A DNA stretch of 64,000 bases from Sclerodactyla briareus (taxonomy: Eukaryota > Echinodermata > Holothuroidea > Dendrochirotida > Sclerodactylidae), in NCBI GenBank assembly GCA_026419785.1, contig JAODTK010004087.1, positions 1-64,000 on the forward strand, in the 5' to 3' direction. A program made the translations under genes and the position numbers. The notes beneath the pieces were generated by a model, which was not told the DNA's origin, made no database searches, and was given only the letters and a program-made list of their open reading frames with translations. This document shows, piece by piece, positions 36,682-48,290 of this stretch (position 1 is its first letter; each line of letters opens with the position of its first letter).

Positions 36682-37058
36682 TTAAAGTTCCATTCAACCT
36701 TTGAAATATTTGGGAAAATAAGCATCAATGTATTGGAAATGAAGTCCATTGTTCGATACCTCATCTACAAGAATGATCTTCAGTCAAAATTACAGCACTC
36801 ATTTCATTTCTATCTTGGAGAAAATGTGATCAGTCCGTGAATTTTCAAAACAGCCAGCTGGCTGTAACAAATGCATTTGTTTCGACACAGGAACGAACAC
36901 CTATTCCACGAAATTGCAAATTTTGACCTAATACCATTGCTTCCACAAAGATTTTATTTAATTGTAGCTGGATTCAGGCAATAACATTGATAACTACAGT
37001 ATGGATAGCTTTGTGACTGGAAAGAAGGACATGAAATGAAGGCTGAATAGAACTTTAA
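36682..37058 (+). mobile_element. MITE-like element, copy 2 (best ends)
   Basis: It starts TTAAAGTTCCATTCAACCTTT and ends GGCTGAATAGAACTTTAA, so the ends are inverted repeats of about 16 bp bordered by TTAA. The body has GTTCGATACCTCATCTACAA, CAGCCAGCTGGCTG and GACTGGAAAG. TTAA borders would suit a piggyBac-type MITE, but no enzyme is encoded. Confidence 0.78.
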
Positions 37059-37243
37059 AAAAGGAGTGGGCTCTGAAACATACAATATTCTGTAGCTCAG
37101 AATCCACAGGTTCTACGCCATGAACTGGGTCAGGGTCGATAATACAGTTTATTCACTCAATGTTCTATTATTATTTTCTGGTACCAGTACACATTAGATT
37201 CTTCAGTATATTTTTTTGGTTATCATGTATTTTGTTCTCCTAG

Positions 37244-37412
37244 GATCTACTTCTTGGGATCCTGTTGAAGTGTGGCAAGAAGGAGCCTAACTCTGAGGCT
37301 AGATGCATAGCTCTGTGTAGCCTGTCAATATTCCTCTTTGAAGAGCTGGTCCATGCTACCTTCCACAGTTAGGATGAAGGACGCCCTCAATGTACTCCTA
37401 GTCAGCCTAAAG
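37244..37412 (+). CDS. RALGAPA: RALGAPA exon (…ARCIALCSLSIF…)
   Basis: Acceptor TCTCCTAG and donor GTGAGA. It reads DLLLGILLKCGKKEPNSEA, then RCIALCSLSIFLFEELVHA, and after one frame break near 37370 KDALNVLLVSLK. The vertebrate counterpart is [21 protein letters not shown] and KEALNVICVSLK. Confidence 0.93.
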
Positions 37413-37527
37413 GTGAGACCAGTTACAGTGATATAGTTCACAGTTATATATGGCAGTCGGTTGTAGGTGGATACAGATAATTCGGAACTATTTAAGGAGT
37501 AGTTTAGGAAGAGTTTTGCAGTTACAG

Positions 37528-37830
37528 AACCAAATAGAGGAGCAAATTGGAACAAACGTGTTTTGAAAGTACTTGTTTAATTTCCAACGTTTTCGAGGAT
37601 TCCCATCTTCTTCTGGTAATGAAGTACAAAATTGTGATTAGTCTCCTGGTCCAACATGGATCTTCCTTTCTACTTGTGTATTGTGATGTTGTATTCGATG
37701 CCATTAAAGACCAAGAGACTAATCGCAATTTTTTCATCACCGAAGAGAGAGATGGGAATCTCCGAAAACATTTGGAATTAAACATGTACTTTAAAAAAAA
37801 AATTGTTCTAATTTGCTCCTTTATTTGGTT
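37528..37830. mobile_element. Fold-back element, long inverted repeats
   Basis: The left arm (AACCAAATAGAGGAGCAAAT … GATTAGTCTCCTGGTC, about 37528-37651) is the reverse complement of the right arm (GACCAAGAGACTAATCGC … TTTGCTCCTTTATTTGGTT, about 37710-37830), with moderate mismatch. The spacer is roughly 60 bp. This is a palindromic MITE in an intron. A clear target duplication is not visible. Open frames over it on both strands are a result of the palindrome. Confidence 0.85.
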
Positions 37831-38487
37831 TATTAACGCTTGTATCAAAACCGGACTTGGTCATCCGTTAAAATGAATTGATAAGACATTTCCATTTCAT
37901 AGGAAGGAAAATATGCAGTTGAAAGGTTTGTAAGAGTGTGGAGGTTGAAACGAAAATGACACAACAGAATTCATGTAAATTTCATTCGTCCCCCAAGCAC
38001 ATACACAAGCAACCAATATAAATAAATTACACACTGATGGGTGGATTTGCCGGGAAGTGTAACTAACCGATTGTTGTTGGAAAACAAATTCATTGGTAGT
38101 GGACTAGTTGCTTCACTTATTGTAGGTTCAAATTGGATTAGTTTGTCTCGAATTTGGTATGGGATAATGCAGGATAAAACATTGCAGCATTTATTTGTGT
38201 GAATTCAATGATGAAAATAAAAAGGTAATATTTCTAGAAATGAATATGATTCTCTGACACGTGAGGAAAAAAATTAGGTTAGGTTCGAGAAACTGCACAT
38301 GTAGATAACACCCCGTGTGTCCATAAGGGTATTTTGTATTCAGGTCTATCTGTTCATGAGAGCAACAAGAAAAATTGTGCCCCAAAATTTTATACATGAA
38401 ATTGATCACTTATGGGAGCATAAAAGAAAGCCTTGACAAAATGAGAACTGTGTCAGTTATCCATAGCTGCCGAATTCTCTCTCACAG
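37831..38487. other. Intron, no feature
   Basis: AT-rich, nothing recognised; ends in TCTCTCTCACAG. Confidence 0.5.
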
Positions 38488-38598
38488 TTCTCCAGCAAGC
38501 AGGTTGCCCAGCTGGCCTGTGATATGCTGCTGATGTTAAGCTACCAGGCTGGGCGGCTACGGACCCGTCTACCCGAGACTCCAAAGAAGATTATCGAG
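38488..38598 (+). CDS. RALGAPA: RALGAPA exon (FSSKQVAQLACDMLLML…)
   Basis: A 111-bp, 37-codon exon, open in phase 0 at both ends, with acceptor CTCTCACAG and donor GTAAGG. It reads FSSKQVAQLACDMLLML, then PETPKKIIE. Vertebrates have FTNKTVAHVACNMLHMLV and PLKIIQ. Confidence 0.93.
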
Positions 38599-39759
38599 GT
38601 AAGGCTCGGATGATTACGGGGGAACAGAGAGTGAGGGGTGACCCTGAAGTCGTGCTCTGTAGTGATGTGTCTCGGATTAAGGCTCCAGCTATGCTGTAGA
38701 CCTACTAACCGCATATGCAACTTACAGACGGTATGGGCAAAAATATTCCCTAATAACGCCCTCGTTAGGTAGTTTAAAATGTGTGACATGTACAATGAGG
38801 TCTCCACAGCAATGCCTTGATGTAACGCCGGCTATCATTCAAGTACACTGTGCAATCAATATTGTGTATTGCAATGAAGCTGTGATGTTACATACTTTGA
38901 GTATGTTTATTTGCATATTCTGGACAACATGGGGAAACATTTACTAAGGATGATCAAAGAGTTACTTCTACTGTGTATGTACTATGACAAACAAAGTACA
39001 TTAGGGAATCAGGGGGCATATTTAGAATAAGCTAATTCCACTTTCAATGGTCATAGAAGACAGTCTCATTCCCTCTTTAGTTATATGTAGCTCATGGTCC
39101 GGAACTCAAAATGAGCAACCACCTTCAAGGTAAGATTCACTTCTCAAAAACCAATGTTTTGTTGAAGAAAAGAAAAGGCTACAACATTATCGCTCATGTA
39201 CATGAACATTCAACCATGATGAGATTCCATGTAATCTATTCTTCAATGTTGTAATCATGTCAACTCAATGTTATTTGGTGTGTATTTTTCCCTTTCCCTC
39301 TTTCTGTTTTTATGATTCTGTCAACCTTTATTATATGGCCTATTCATACGGCCATCTTGCATCTAAGGGTCCAGCTTTAACCATTGCTCATTTGATTGTA
39401 CCAAGTAACGGTGGTTGGAGCACAGGAGTTTTTCGGAACGGCCAGTCAAACGAAAATCTAATCCACAACACTTAAATGGAAATGAGTTTCGCCTTTTCGG
39501 TCTGTTCAGAGCCAGAGGCCTCCCTACTATAGTTTGTTTACAGGGATTCTTGAGAGTACATCCTTTACAAAGCGGCATCTTCACAAAGGGGATTTTGGCA
39601 ATAGCAGATTGTGCTTCATTTTTTCACACTCATATTGTCTGACATTCAGTCGAGGCCTTGACTTCCCTAATGTAATAATGAAAGATTGAATCATGTATGG
39701 GAGACATTGTGTTCCTTTACTTTTTTGTGGCATTACCTTTTTGCAACCTTGGTCCACAG
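38599..39759. other. Intron, no feature
   Basis: AT-rich, nothing recognised. Confidence 0.5.
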
Positions 39760-39826
39760 GTGATTGCCATCACAGCTTCAACATTACTGCCACAGGCCAT
39801 GCTACTGGGAGACCAGATACGGTTAG
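39760..39826 (+). CDS. RALGAPA: RALGAPA exon (VIAITASTLLPQ…)
   Basis: A 67-bp piece between acceptor TTGGTCCACAG and donor GTAACC. It reads VIAITASTLLPQAMLLGDQI and RL. It corresponds to LIATITHLLPSTE in vertebrates, with the next exon continuing VSLLFCLLEW. Phase to the next exon is off by one, so one border or base is uncertain. Confidence 0.82.
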
Positions 39827-41898
39827 GTAACCGACGTTTGAATATCATTGTCTGATCTCCTTCACTCCTTTCAGGTCACATTCCCGTGACACTGGCCGAA
39901 ATACCATTGTCACAAAAACTCAAGAAGAATTTTGGCTCAGCTAGTTTGACTATCTCTTTATTGATTCCCTACACCATTACCTATAACTGACTCAGTGCAA
40001 ATGAACCCTACGTATGATTCAAGTGACGTTTCACTGGTCTATGCTGCATTGAAAAGTCTCAAAAACAAGGAGCTGAGGTTTAGGAATGCAATAATAGCTC
40101 GAGACATAATGACTTGAGGCACCAGAAGGAAGGATCGGATTAGCTGATTTGGGTGTCGATGAACGATTTCTTCTTTCGGAACAAAACTTACACACACCCT
40201 TTTTGTATGGGGTTGATCTCACATTTGATTTTAAATTACCCTTTGTCACTTTTGTAAGCCCACAGCAGAGATATTACAGAGTTACAACAACACCCCTGCC
40301 TGGATAATATCTCACATTAGTTGAAGAAGGGAACAAGTTGACACTGTGGTGCTCCAGCCACTATTGAAACTACCAAGATTCCTTGATGACCCGAGTTGCT
40401 TATAAACCGGTAGATTTCAAATCAAATCAATAGCTTGGTCCTGAGTAAGGAGGGAGCCTTTTTAAGGTTGGTCCTGAAAGAGTTGAGGGAGGCCAGGGAC
40501 TGTTCAGTTACACAACAGTGTTTTGACCACAATTCGAACAGGGGAAAATCCTACTGTAACAGCTGGTTTGATTGCTGCATGTGTGATTAGTTGGAGGGAG
40601 TAACTCAATTGAGAGTTGTATCTTCACATGCTGTGAATATCAGACAACTTTGTCTATGCCCTCTTGGCTGGAAGTGCCAGTCCTACAGCATATGGAAGGA
40701 TAGAAGTGTTCACTGCTAGCATTTTCCTGGCTTTGAACAGACCTAGGTCACACTCACATTGGTTGGTTCCATGAATGGATGGGTGAATGACGGGAAGATG
40801 GAAATTCCATGTGGGTTGCAAGAAAAAATCATTTTGATGTCAGGCGATGGCAACTCTTCTAGACAAATCTTTGTGAAATTCATTTTTACACAGGTGAGAG
40901 GGTAGTGGGTATTTAGCGAATTGCTGCTACATTGTGGAACCAGAATATGCAGTAAGACCCAACAACAATGTGGAATTGCCTCCCACAACTTACGGAGTAA
41001 TCATTCAACCCATAATGTTCACAGAACCACTCTCAGCAAATGCACACATGAGTTTTAAAAATCCAACCCCCGATCCCTAGTAGTGCATTGCTTAGAGGAC
41101 TATTGCAGGGGAATGAGGCATGTCTGGTTCATTTTGAGGAGAAGAAAATCTGAACCTATTGGTCAAAACAACATCTTTATAAGATATCACATTGCAAGAT
41201 TACGGAGCTTAAATCATCTGTATTCAGAGATTTAGACCATCTGGGTTCATCTCTGGAAGCATCAAGGTGTTCATTAAATGATTGTTTTGAAACCAATGAT
41301 CAGATTTGCTTTAAACTAGCACAGGTGAAAAGTAGTGAAAAGAGGACATATCAAAACCCCACACCTGGATGGAATTCTAGCTGTTGCCGTGTGAGATTTT
41401 TCATTAATCTTGAGAAATTTGCGGAATCTACACACAGGTAATGCTTGCATTTTTCAGCATGATTACAGAGACAAAAGTAAATCAGATTGTTCTTCAATAG
41501 TTTGTGAAACAATTTTGTAGGTTTTTATTCAGATCCATCTATAGTTTGTTTGGTACAAGATGTCAAACGTAAATGTTTACATGGACTTTGTATTAGAGGG
41601 TTATCCATCCTGCGGTTCCTTCCAAGATGTCACAAGGCAAATTTTGCAATAGCTGACTGTGCCTTGTCAGTACAATCGAATGGGCTGATGTGAAATTTAG
41701 TGTGGGGTTTAGGCTACCATAATGTGGTACATAGAAAGTCAGTCAGAATTACATGACCATTGGCCTTCAAATTTATCAACTGAGCTTGCAGTCATGTTTC
41801 TGACTTTGCATGGGACGAGGATGGAAAAAAGGCCCTTTGACAGAAATAATGTTTTATTTCCAGGGTTCTAATTGGTGTATCTAATTCTATGTTTTCAG
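39827..41898. other. Intron, no feature
   Basis: About 2 kb of AT-rich sequence; no exon or repeat was recognised. Confidence 0.45.
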
Positions 41899-42024
41899 TT
41901 GTTGGTGTCGTTGCTGTTCTGCCTGTTGGAATGGTGTATGGCTGTACCTGTAACATCACTGTTGGAACCAACACAGAACAACAACCAACAGGAGGGAGAA
42001 ATCCTCATACACACTGTATTCAGG
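41899..42024 (+). CDS. RALGAPA: RALGAPA exon (LLVSLLFCLLEW…)
   Basis: Acceptor TGTTTTCAG and donor GTAAGT. The open frame reads LLVSLLFCLLEWCMAVPV, then TSLLEPTQNNNQQEGEI and LIHTVFR. It matches [21 protein letters not shown] and LNCIYK of vertebrates. It is intact. Confidence 0.93.
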
Positions 42025-42380
42025 GTAAGTGTCCGTTAGCTCACTGTTTTGCCATTGCATGTGATACTCACCACAAACAATACAGTTAAGAATAGTCCCA
42101 TACCCCAAGGAATAGAAGAAAAATCATATCAACTGCTATTCTGCATAGCAGCTTCGAGTTCATTGATTGTAGAAGAAGGCTTTGCAATAATAATGGCAGT
42201 CAAGTCCCTGATTTGAACTCGACTATTGCAATTATGCCCGGGTTAATAGGTTGTGTTTTGTCAATTGGCAATGTCAATTTTGTACTTAAAAAAGAGTTTC
42301 CTCCAGCTTCTGATGCATAATCCAAAATGCAGTACTCCTGCATCACTGATGTGAGAAAGGTTTCTTTTTCCTGCATTAGG

Positions 42381-42579
42381 GCCTGGAACAAGCTTCTTTA
42401 CGTTTGGTTCTACCCCTGATCAGGTATTACAGGCAGCCTCAGAAGAGAAGACGTCCCATCCACGGTGGAGCACGAACCTAGCAGAGCTGGCATCACCAGA
42501 TTATGACCCTCATGTCAACCTAGATGCCATCAAAGAAAGCAGGAGGAGTCTATCATAGAGGGTACAGTCCACACTGAAA
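42381..42579 (+). CDS. RALGAPA: RALGAPA exon (…LASPDYDPHVNL…)
   Basis: It reads TSFFTFGSTPDQVLQAASEE, then RWSTNLAELASPDYDPHVNL and DAIKES. Vertebrates have [24 protein letters not shown]. Either acceptor CTGCATTAG (42380) or TATTACAG (42432) may be used, since both keep this frame. The donor is GTGAGT. A missing base near 42555 makes a false stop; allowing for it, the exon ends in IEGTVHTE with one spare base, fitting the next exon. Four relic copies follow. Confidence 0.88.
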
Positions 42580-43330
42580 GTGAGTGATAGATATGAGATG
42601 GTTGGGGCCCAATGATAGGTGCTACCTTGGAATAGAATGAATCCCACCCATGGTGGAGCACCAACCTAGCAGAGCTGCTGGTATCACCAGATTATGACCC
42701 TCATGTCAACCTAGATGCCATCAAAGAAAGCAGGAGGAGGAGTCTATCATAGAGGGTACAGTCCACACTGACAGTGAGTGATAAATATGAGATGGTGGGG
42801 CCCAATGATAGGTGCTGCCCTTAGAATAGAATGAGTCCCACCCATGGTGGAGCACCACCTAGCAGAGCTGCTGGTATCACCAGATTATGACCCTCATGTA
42901 ACCTAGATGAGCAGCAGCAGTTTGTTTATAGAGAGTACAGTCCACACTGACAGTGAGTGATAAATATGAGATGGTTGGGGCCCAATGATAGGTGCTACCT
43001 TGGAATAGAATGAATCCCACCCATGGTGGAGCACCAACCTAGCGGAGCTGCTGGTATCACCAGATTATGACCCTCATGTCAACCTAGATGCCATCAAAGA
43101 AAGCAGGAGGAGTCTGTTCATAGAGGGTACAGTCCACACTGACAGTGAGTGATAAATATGAGATGGTTGGGGCCCAATGATAGGTGCTACCCTTGGAATA
43201 GAATGAATCCCACCCATGGTGGAGCACCAACCTGCTGGCATCACCAGATTATGAATCCCATGTTTTCCAGATATGTTCAAAGACAGAAGTCATCTCATAG
43301 AGAGTACAGTCAACAGTGTTGAATAAACAT
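42580..43330 (+). repeat. Tandem relic copies of exon 42381-42579, about 179-193 bp each
   Basis: CCCACCCATGGTGGAGCACC recurs at about 42644, 42837, 43016 and 43209, each followed by the LASPDYDPH-coding block and (except the last, decayed copy) by GTACAGTCCACACTGACAGTGAGTGATA with its donor. The copies have GGGGCCCAATGATAGGTGCT in place of an acceptor, so only the first copy can be an internal exon. Confidence 0.9.
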
Positions 43331-44497
43331 TGGAGGGGTCTAAAGATGAGTGGGAGGAGATGCACTTGACAGTTGCTACAGCGGATTTAGAACAAAGTGT
43401 TGCACCCACGTTGGAGCACAAGAGCTTGACTCACACTAGGCAGAAGGAGTGCTCACTGAATGTGAATGTTATATGGGTGTCATGCATCATTCAAGGACAG
43501 TTGGTAACCGAGTTTGAATTGGCTGGTGACATGGTTCGGAGAGAGGGGTGCTGACGTGTTTTAGGATTTATATTCATCCCTCTGTATGGATCAGTGGTCA
43601 CTGCACCCACATGCACATGACTCGCAGGAGATGGGCGGTGACAGGATTTAGAGTTGAGTGGAGTCTCAAGATGGATGGCGACAGATTATGACGTAGGCAC
43701 TATTAATTACATTCATGGATAGACTGCTGTCACTGAAACTGGTAATCACCAGATTTTTGTGCCCATGTTGAAACTAGTTGCAATAAAATAGTGTAGGAGT
43801 CTCTTTATAGTGGATACATTCAACAGTGGAAAAATTTGGAGATATATTTTAGAGGGTTTACCTTTGTGTTTGTGTGCAGGAATTGTAGATAGATGTAGCA
43901 AGGGGTTTATTGGTTGGTAGATCATAATTCACATCTGAAACTGAGGTATCACTGTAGTGAACTGGTTATGTATCCCGATTAGCCTGATCATTCGGGAAAC
44001 CATTCCCATCACTAGTAAGCACGAAGGCAACAAGAAATGTATCCAAGTATCCAACACATAAGGGGCGATGGGAAAGATTCATTGCCAACCCCAAAACTGC
44101 AAGTATCCAGGTCTCACCCTTGCTGGGTCTTGAATAGGTTAGTCCTCTGCCCGGCAAGAACTCCATAGCAAAACTGTTTTTACTTTTCCAAATTTGAAAA
44201 TATGTCAGAATGCTCATCATTTTAAAGGTATCATATTACCGGAACTAGTGTATTATATAGGGCATTGTATACTTTTTTCTCGAGTTATTCACAAATTCCC
44301 AAGAAGCACCTAGGAACCCACTTTATTCCCTCAATTTTTTCATCTAAGATCAGCGCTGCTTTTTCGTTTAGCACTCTCTATTTTGACAAACCAGGCTTTC
44401 TTGTAGGAAGTGATTCTTTATCCTCTCTGTAGAGGCCTGACTAGCACCTACTCCATGCAACTTCACTGGTGACACTCAGCCCATAGTTTTCAATGAT
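43331..44497. other. Intron, no feature
   Basis: AT-rich; the first part still resembles decayed relic-exon sequence (to about 43480). Nothing coding is recognised. Confidence 0.45.
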
Positions 44498-44864
44498 TAA
44501 AGCTACATTCAGCCTTTAAAATATTTTAAGAACATAGCATCATGATATCGAAAAAGAATGCCATCGTTTGATACCTCATCACAGAAGTACTTCAGTAAAA
44601 TTACGCACCTCAATCATTTCTGTTTTGGAGAAAATGGTGTTCAGTCGGCGAATTTTCAAAAAAGCCAGCCGGCCATAACAGATGTATTCGTTTCGCCACA
44701 GAGACCTATTCCACGAAATTACGAATTTTGACCTAATACTATCGTTTCAACAGATTTTTTCTCAATTGTAGTCTTTATATCAGTCAATACAATAGATTTC
44801 TACAGTATGGGTACCTTCGTGGCTGGAAAGGAGGACATGAAATAAGGGTTGAATGGAACTTTAA
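44498..44864 (+). mobile_element. MITE-like element, copy 3
   Basis: It starts TTAAAGCTACATTCAGCCTTT and ends GGTTGAATGGAACTTTAA. The body has CGTTTGATACCTCATC, AAAAGCCAGCCGGCC and CTGGAAAGGAGGACATGAAA. It is about 367 bp and lies just upstream of the next exon. Confidence 0.78.
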
Positions 44865-44900
44865 CATGAAAGTTTCTATCTTGTTTCCCTTCCATTGCAG

Positions 44901-44974
44901 ATTTTGCCCCTGGAACCCCGATACAGTCTAGGTCTGCACTGTCTTCGAACGTCGTCACCCTAACTGCCAACATG
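44901..44974 (+). CDS. RALGAPA: RALGAPA exon (…SSNVVTLTANM)
   Basis: A 74-bp piece between acceptor TTCCATTGCAG and donor GTAAGT. With two bases completing the previous codon it reads FAPGTPIQSRSALSSNVVTL, then TANM, ahead of VLCHLMNRL in the next exon. Vertebrates have SIAARTVITHLVNHL here. Similarity is weak but phases fit on both sides. Confidence 0.72.
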
Positions 44975-45475
44975 GTAAGTTACATTCATTTTGACTGACC
45001 TGATAGTGTAGCAAAACTTCAAACATGTTCCAGTGTTACAATAGATGCAGGGATTCCCAGCATACAAATGAGGAATTGCAACTTGCTTGATCTTGAGTAC
45101 ACCCTGTTACATGTAGGATTGTACCTTCAAAATTTGATCACTCAAGCATTCACTTTTGGAGGATCTTACATGATAATTCTCGTAACACAATTATTGACGC
45201 TGATGACCTATTTTCCTTGTAGATTTGGTCCATTCTACTGTAGTGAAGTGGACATTTGTGATAGGGTACAAAATTTGAAGGGACTGACGGTAATATCATT
45301 GAACTTAATAACTATAATAATTCAGTAGGGAAGCTTCATGCCCTAAACACAGCACACCTGCATCTGTTACCCACTCCACATCTTGACGATCAGACGACCA
45401 ACGAATTAGGCCCTGATTACATTAAATGGAGGTGTTTTCCATTTGTATGTGTAGTTAGCTTCCTGTTACAATTAA
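44975..45475. other. Intron, no feature
   Basis: AT-rich; nothing recognised before the LINE fragment. Confidence 0.5.
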
Positions 45476-45755
45476 TTTGACTCAGATGGTTCGGTCATGT
45501 TGAAATGATAGAGGAGGATAATAAATGGGTTCAAGAGGTCTGGAGAGATCACGGTTACTGTAGTTAGGAAGAGAGGTAGGCCTCGGTGGATTTGGAACGA
45601 GGTTGTTCGTAGTGACCTCGCTGTCAAAGGTATAGACTGTGGCCCTAGCCCAGGATAGATTGGAGTGGGAGAGAGTTTGTCATCAGAGTGCTCCCGTCTA
45701 ACCATGCTATCATGGACTTCTGACATAAAACTGTTTATGATGATGATGGTACATT
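45476..45755 (+). mobile_element. 3' end of a non-LTR retrotransposon (RTE/CR1-like)
   Basis: The translated pieces are LRWFGHVEMIEED and VQEVWRD, then in a shifted frame RKRGRPRWIWNEVVRSDLA and LAQDRLEWERV. This is the closing segment of many LINE ORF2 proteins (LRWFGHV…RGRPR-W-D-V--DL…A-DR--W). The sequence ends CTGTTTATGATGATGATGG, a short ATG repeat like the 3' ends of RTE elements. It is a dead 5'-truncated copy. Confidence 0.8.
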
Positions 45756-46003
45756 GCCCCTCAAACCTATGGGTATGATTTTATACATATGCTAATTCCA
45801 TAAATCATGTTATAATGAAAGGGCATTGCTCCGGTGTGTTTGAACTAGGTAGTGGCACTTTACCAGAATGAATAGGGTTCAATTATTCCTCCCAGCTATT
45901 TCCATGTTTGCAATACTTCTCTGCGTTCACCCTATCTGAATATGCCACTTTGACAGGGTGCTCTTGTTTACATTTTACCTTTGACCTCTCTTTCCTCCTG
46001 CAG

Positions 46004-46202
46004 GTTTTGTGTCACCTGATGAACAGACTGAACCATTATCCCCTGGGGGGTGGTCCTGCATGCTTCACCACGAAGGTCAATGAGTTTGATGACCACATGG
46101 AGATCGACGAGCTGGCCCCAGAGATATTTGAAGCTCCCAATGTGCAATTTTTTCATTTACAATGACTCGGCTATCATTTCTTTAGTGCAATTACCTACTC
46201 AG
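46004..46202 (+). CDS. RALGAPA: RALGAPA exon (VLCHLMNRLNHYPLGGGPA…)
   Basis: Acceptor TCCTCCTGCAG and donor GTAAGA. It reads VLCHLMNRLNHYPLGGGPA, then DELAPEIFEAPNVQFF, and after one extra T near 46152 IYNDSAIISLVQL. Vertebrates have HLVNHLGHYPMSGGPA and ELSPELFESPNIQFF. The break lies in a run of six T. Confidence 0.94.
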
Positions 46203-46404
46203 GTAAGAGGTAAATTGCTGGCACCACAAACTTGTATGATCTCTTTCCAGCATTCCCCTTCACCCTTGACAACGCCTGTAGTATGTTCTCTGCCCAGTTT
46301 CCTCTTAAGTTAGGCAGGCTCAACGCAACTTTGGAACTGCAGAGCAGGTGTTGCCTATAAGGCTGAGATTTGTTGAAATGCAAAGTGTCTGGCCAACAGC
46401 ACCA

Positions 46405-48290
46405 GTCTCTACTCTGGCCCACAGTCCATTTGTCACGATGTAACAAGGAAAAGTTGAGTTTTTTAGACTCGTGAGAAATAGCACCTCTATATATACAATC
46501 GGACAGACACATTGCCGTGCCATGCCATGAAAAAAAAGGCAAGTAGCAGAGGTAAAACAGCAATCTGCATTTAGCTAGCATCGCTTCATTGGAATCCGCT
46601 AAAAACATGTTGTGACAGTGGTTTTCATCTACACATTCCAACACTTATGTTAATGTCACGATGTAACAAGGAAAAGTTGAGTTTTTTAGACTCGTGAGGA
46701 ATAGCACCTCTATATATACAATCGGACAGACACATTGCCGTGCCATGCCATGAAAAAAAAGGCAAGTAGCAGAGGTAAAACAGCAATCTGCATTTAGCTA
46801 GCATCGCTTCATTGGAATCCGCTAAAAACATGTTGTGACAGTGGTTTTCATCTACACATTCCAACACTTATGTTAATGTAATGGTATTACTCCTACTTAT
46901 GAGCTTGCACCCTTGATCCACATTAGTAGCTTTGAAGACACAGTAATGACGAGTGACCATATTCACTAGCCAACTGAGAATCGTGTACAAATGTTTACCC
47001 AGAGTGTCATCACTGGTGTGTTTAGGGTGGGCCTACTTGTCTCTACTCTGGCCCACAGTCCATTTGTCACGATGTAACAAGGAAAATCCAAGTTGAGTTT
47101 TTTAGACTCGTGAGGAATAGCACCTCTATATATACAATCGGACAGACACATTGCCGTGCATGCCATGAAAAAAAAAAGGCAAGTAGCAGAGGTAAAACAG
47201 CAATCTGCATTTAGCTAGCATTGCTTCATTGGAATCCGCTAAAAACATGTTGTGACAGTGGTTTTCATCTACACATTCCAACACCTATGTTAATGTAATG
47301 GTATTACTCCTACTTATGAGCTTGCACCCTTGATCCACATTAGTAGCTTTGAAGACACAGTAATGACGAGTGACCATATTCACTAGCCACTGAGAATCGT
47401 GTACAAATGTTTACCCAGAGTGTCATCACTGGTGTTTTCAGGGTGGGCCTACTTGTCTCTACTCTGGCCCACAGTCCATTTGTCACGATGTAACAAGGAA
47501 AATCCAAGTTGAGTTTTTTAGACTCGTGAGGAATAGCACCTCTATATATACAATCGGACAGACACATTGCCGTGCCATGCCATGAAAAAAAAGGCAGTAG
47601 CAGAGGTAAAACAGCAATCTGCATTTAGCTAGCATTGCTTCATTGGAATCCGCTAAAAACATGTTGTGACAGTGGTTTTCATCTACACATTCCAACACCT
47701 ATGTTAATGTAATGGTATTACTCCTACTTATGAGCTTGCACCCTTGATCCACATTAGTAGCTTTGAAGACACAGTAATGACGAGTGACCATATTCACTAG
47801 CCACTGAGAATCGTGTACAAATGTTTACCCAGAGTGTCATCACTGGTGTGTTTAGGGTGGGCCTACTTGTCTCTACTCTACTCTGGCCCACAGTCCATTT
47901 GTCACGATGTAACAAGGAAAATCCAAGTTGAGTTTTTTAGACTCGTGAGAATAGCACCTCTATATATACAATCGGACAGACACATTGCCGTGCATGCCAT
48001 GAAAAAAAAGGCAAGTAGCAGAGGTAAAACAGCAATCTGCATTTAGCTAGCATTGCTTCATTGGAATCCGCTAAAAACATGTTGTGACAGTGGTTTTCAT
48101 CTACACATTCCAACACCTATGTTAATGTAATGGTATTACTCCTACTTATGAGCTTGCACCCTTGATCCACTTTAGTAGCTTTGAAGACACAGTAATGACG
48201 AGTGACCATATTCACTAGCCAACTGAGAATCGTGTACAAATGTTTACCCAGAGTGTCATCACTGGTGTTTTCAGGGTGGGCCTACTTGTC
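46405..48290. repeat. Intronic satellite, unit about 414 bp, five copies (first short)
   Basis: CACGATGTAACAAGGAAAA recurs at 46434, 46657, 47068, 47484 and 47903. The spacings are 223, then 411-419. Each unit carries ATATATACAATCGGACAGAC, GCAATCTGCATTTAGCTAGC and, except the first, GAGCTTGCACCCTTGATCC. Copies are nearly identical, so the array is young. Minus-strand open frames repeated here are artefacts. Confidence 0.92.

Noticed and set aside
37522-37876. Open frames of about 108 codons on both strands
   Set aside because: They cover the fold-back palindrome and mirror one another; no protein features.
44060-44165. tRNA B-box-like word on the minus strand (TTCAAGACCC)
   Set aside because: No A box at suitable distance and no clover-leaf pairing seen.
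46195-48046. Repeated minus-strand open frames (LECVDENHCHNMF…)
   Set aside because: They recur in each 414-bp unit with identical wording and no splice or start context; satellite artefacts.
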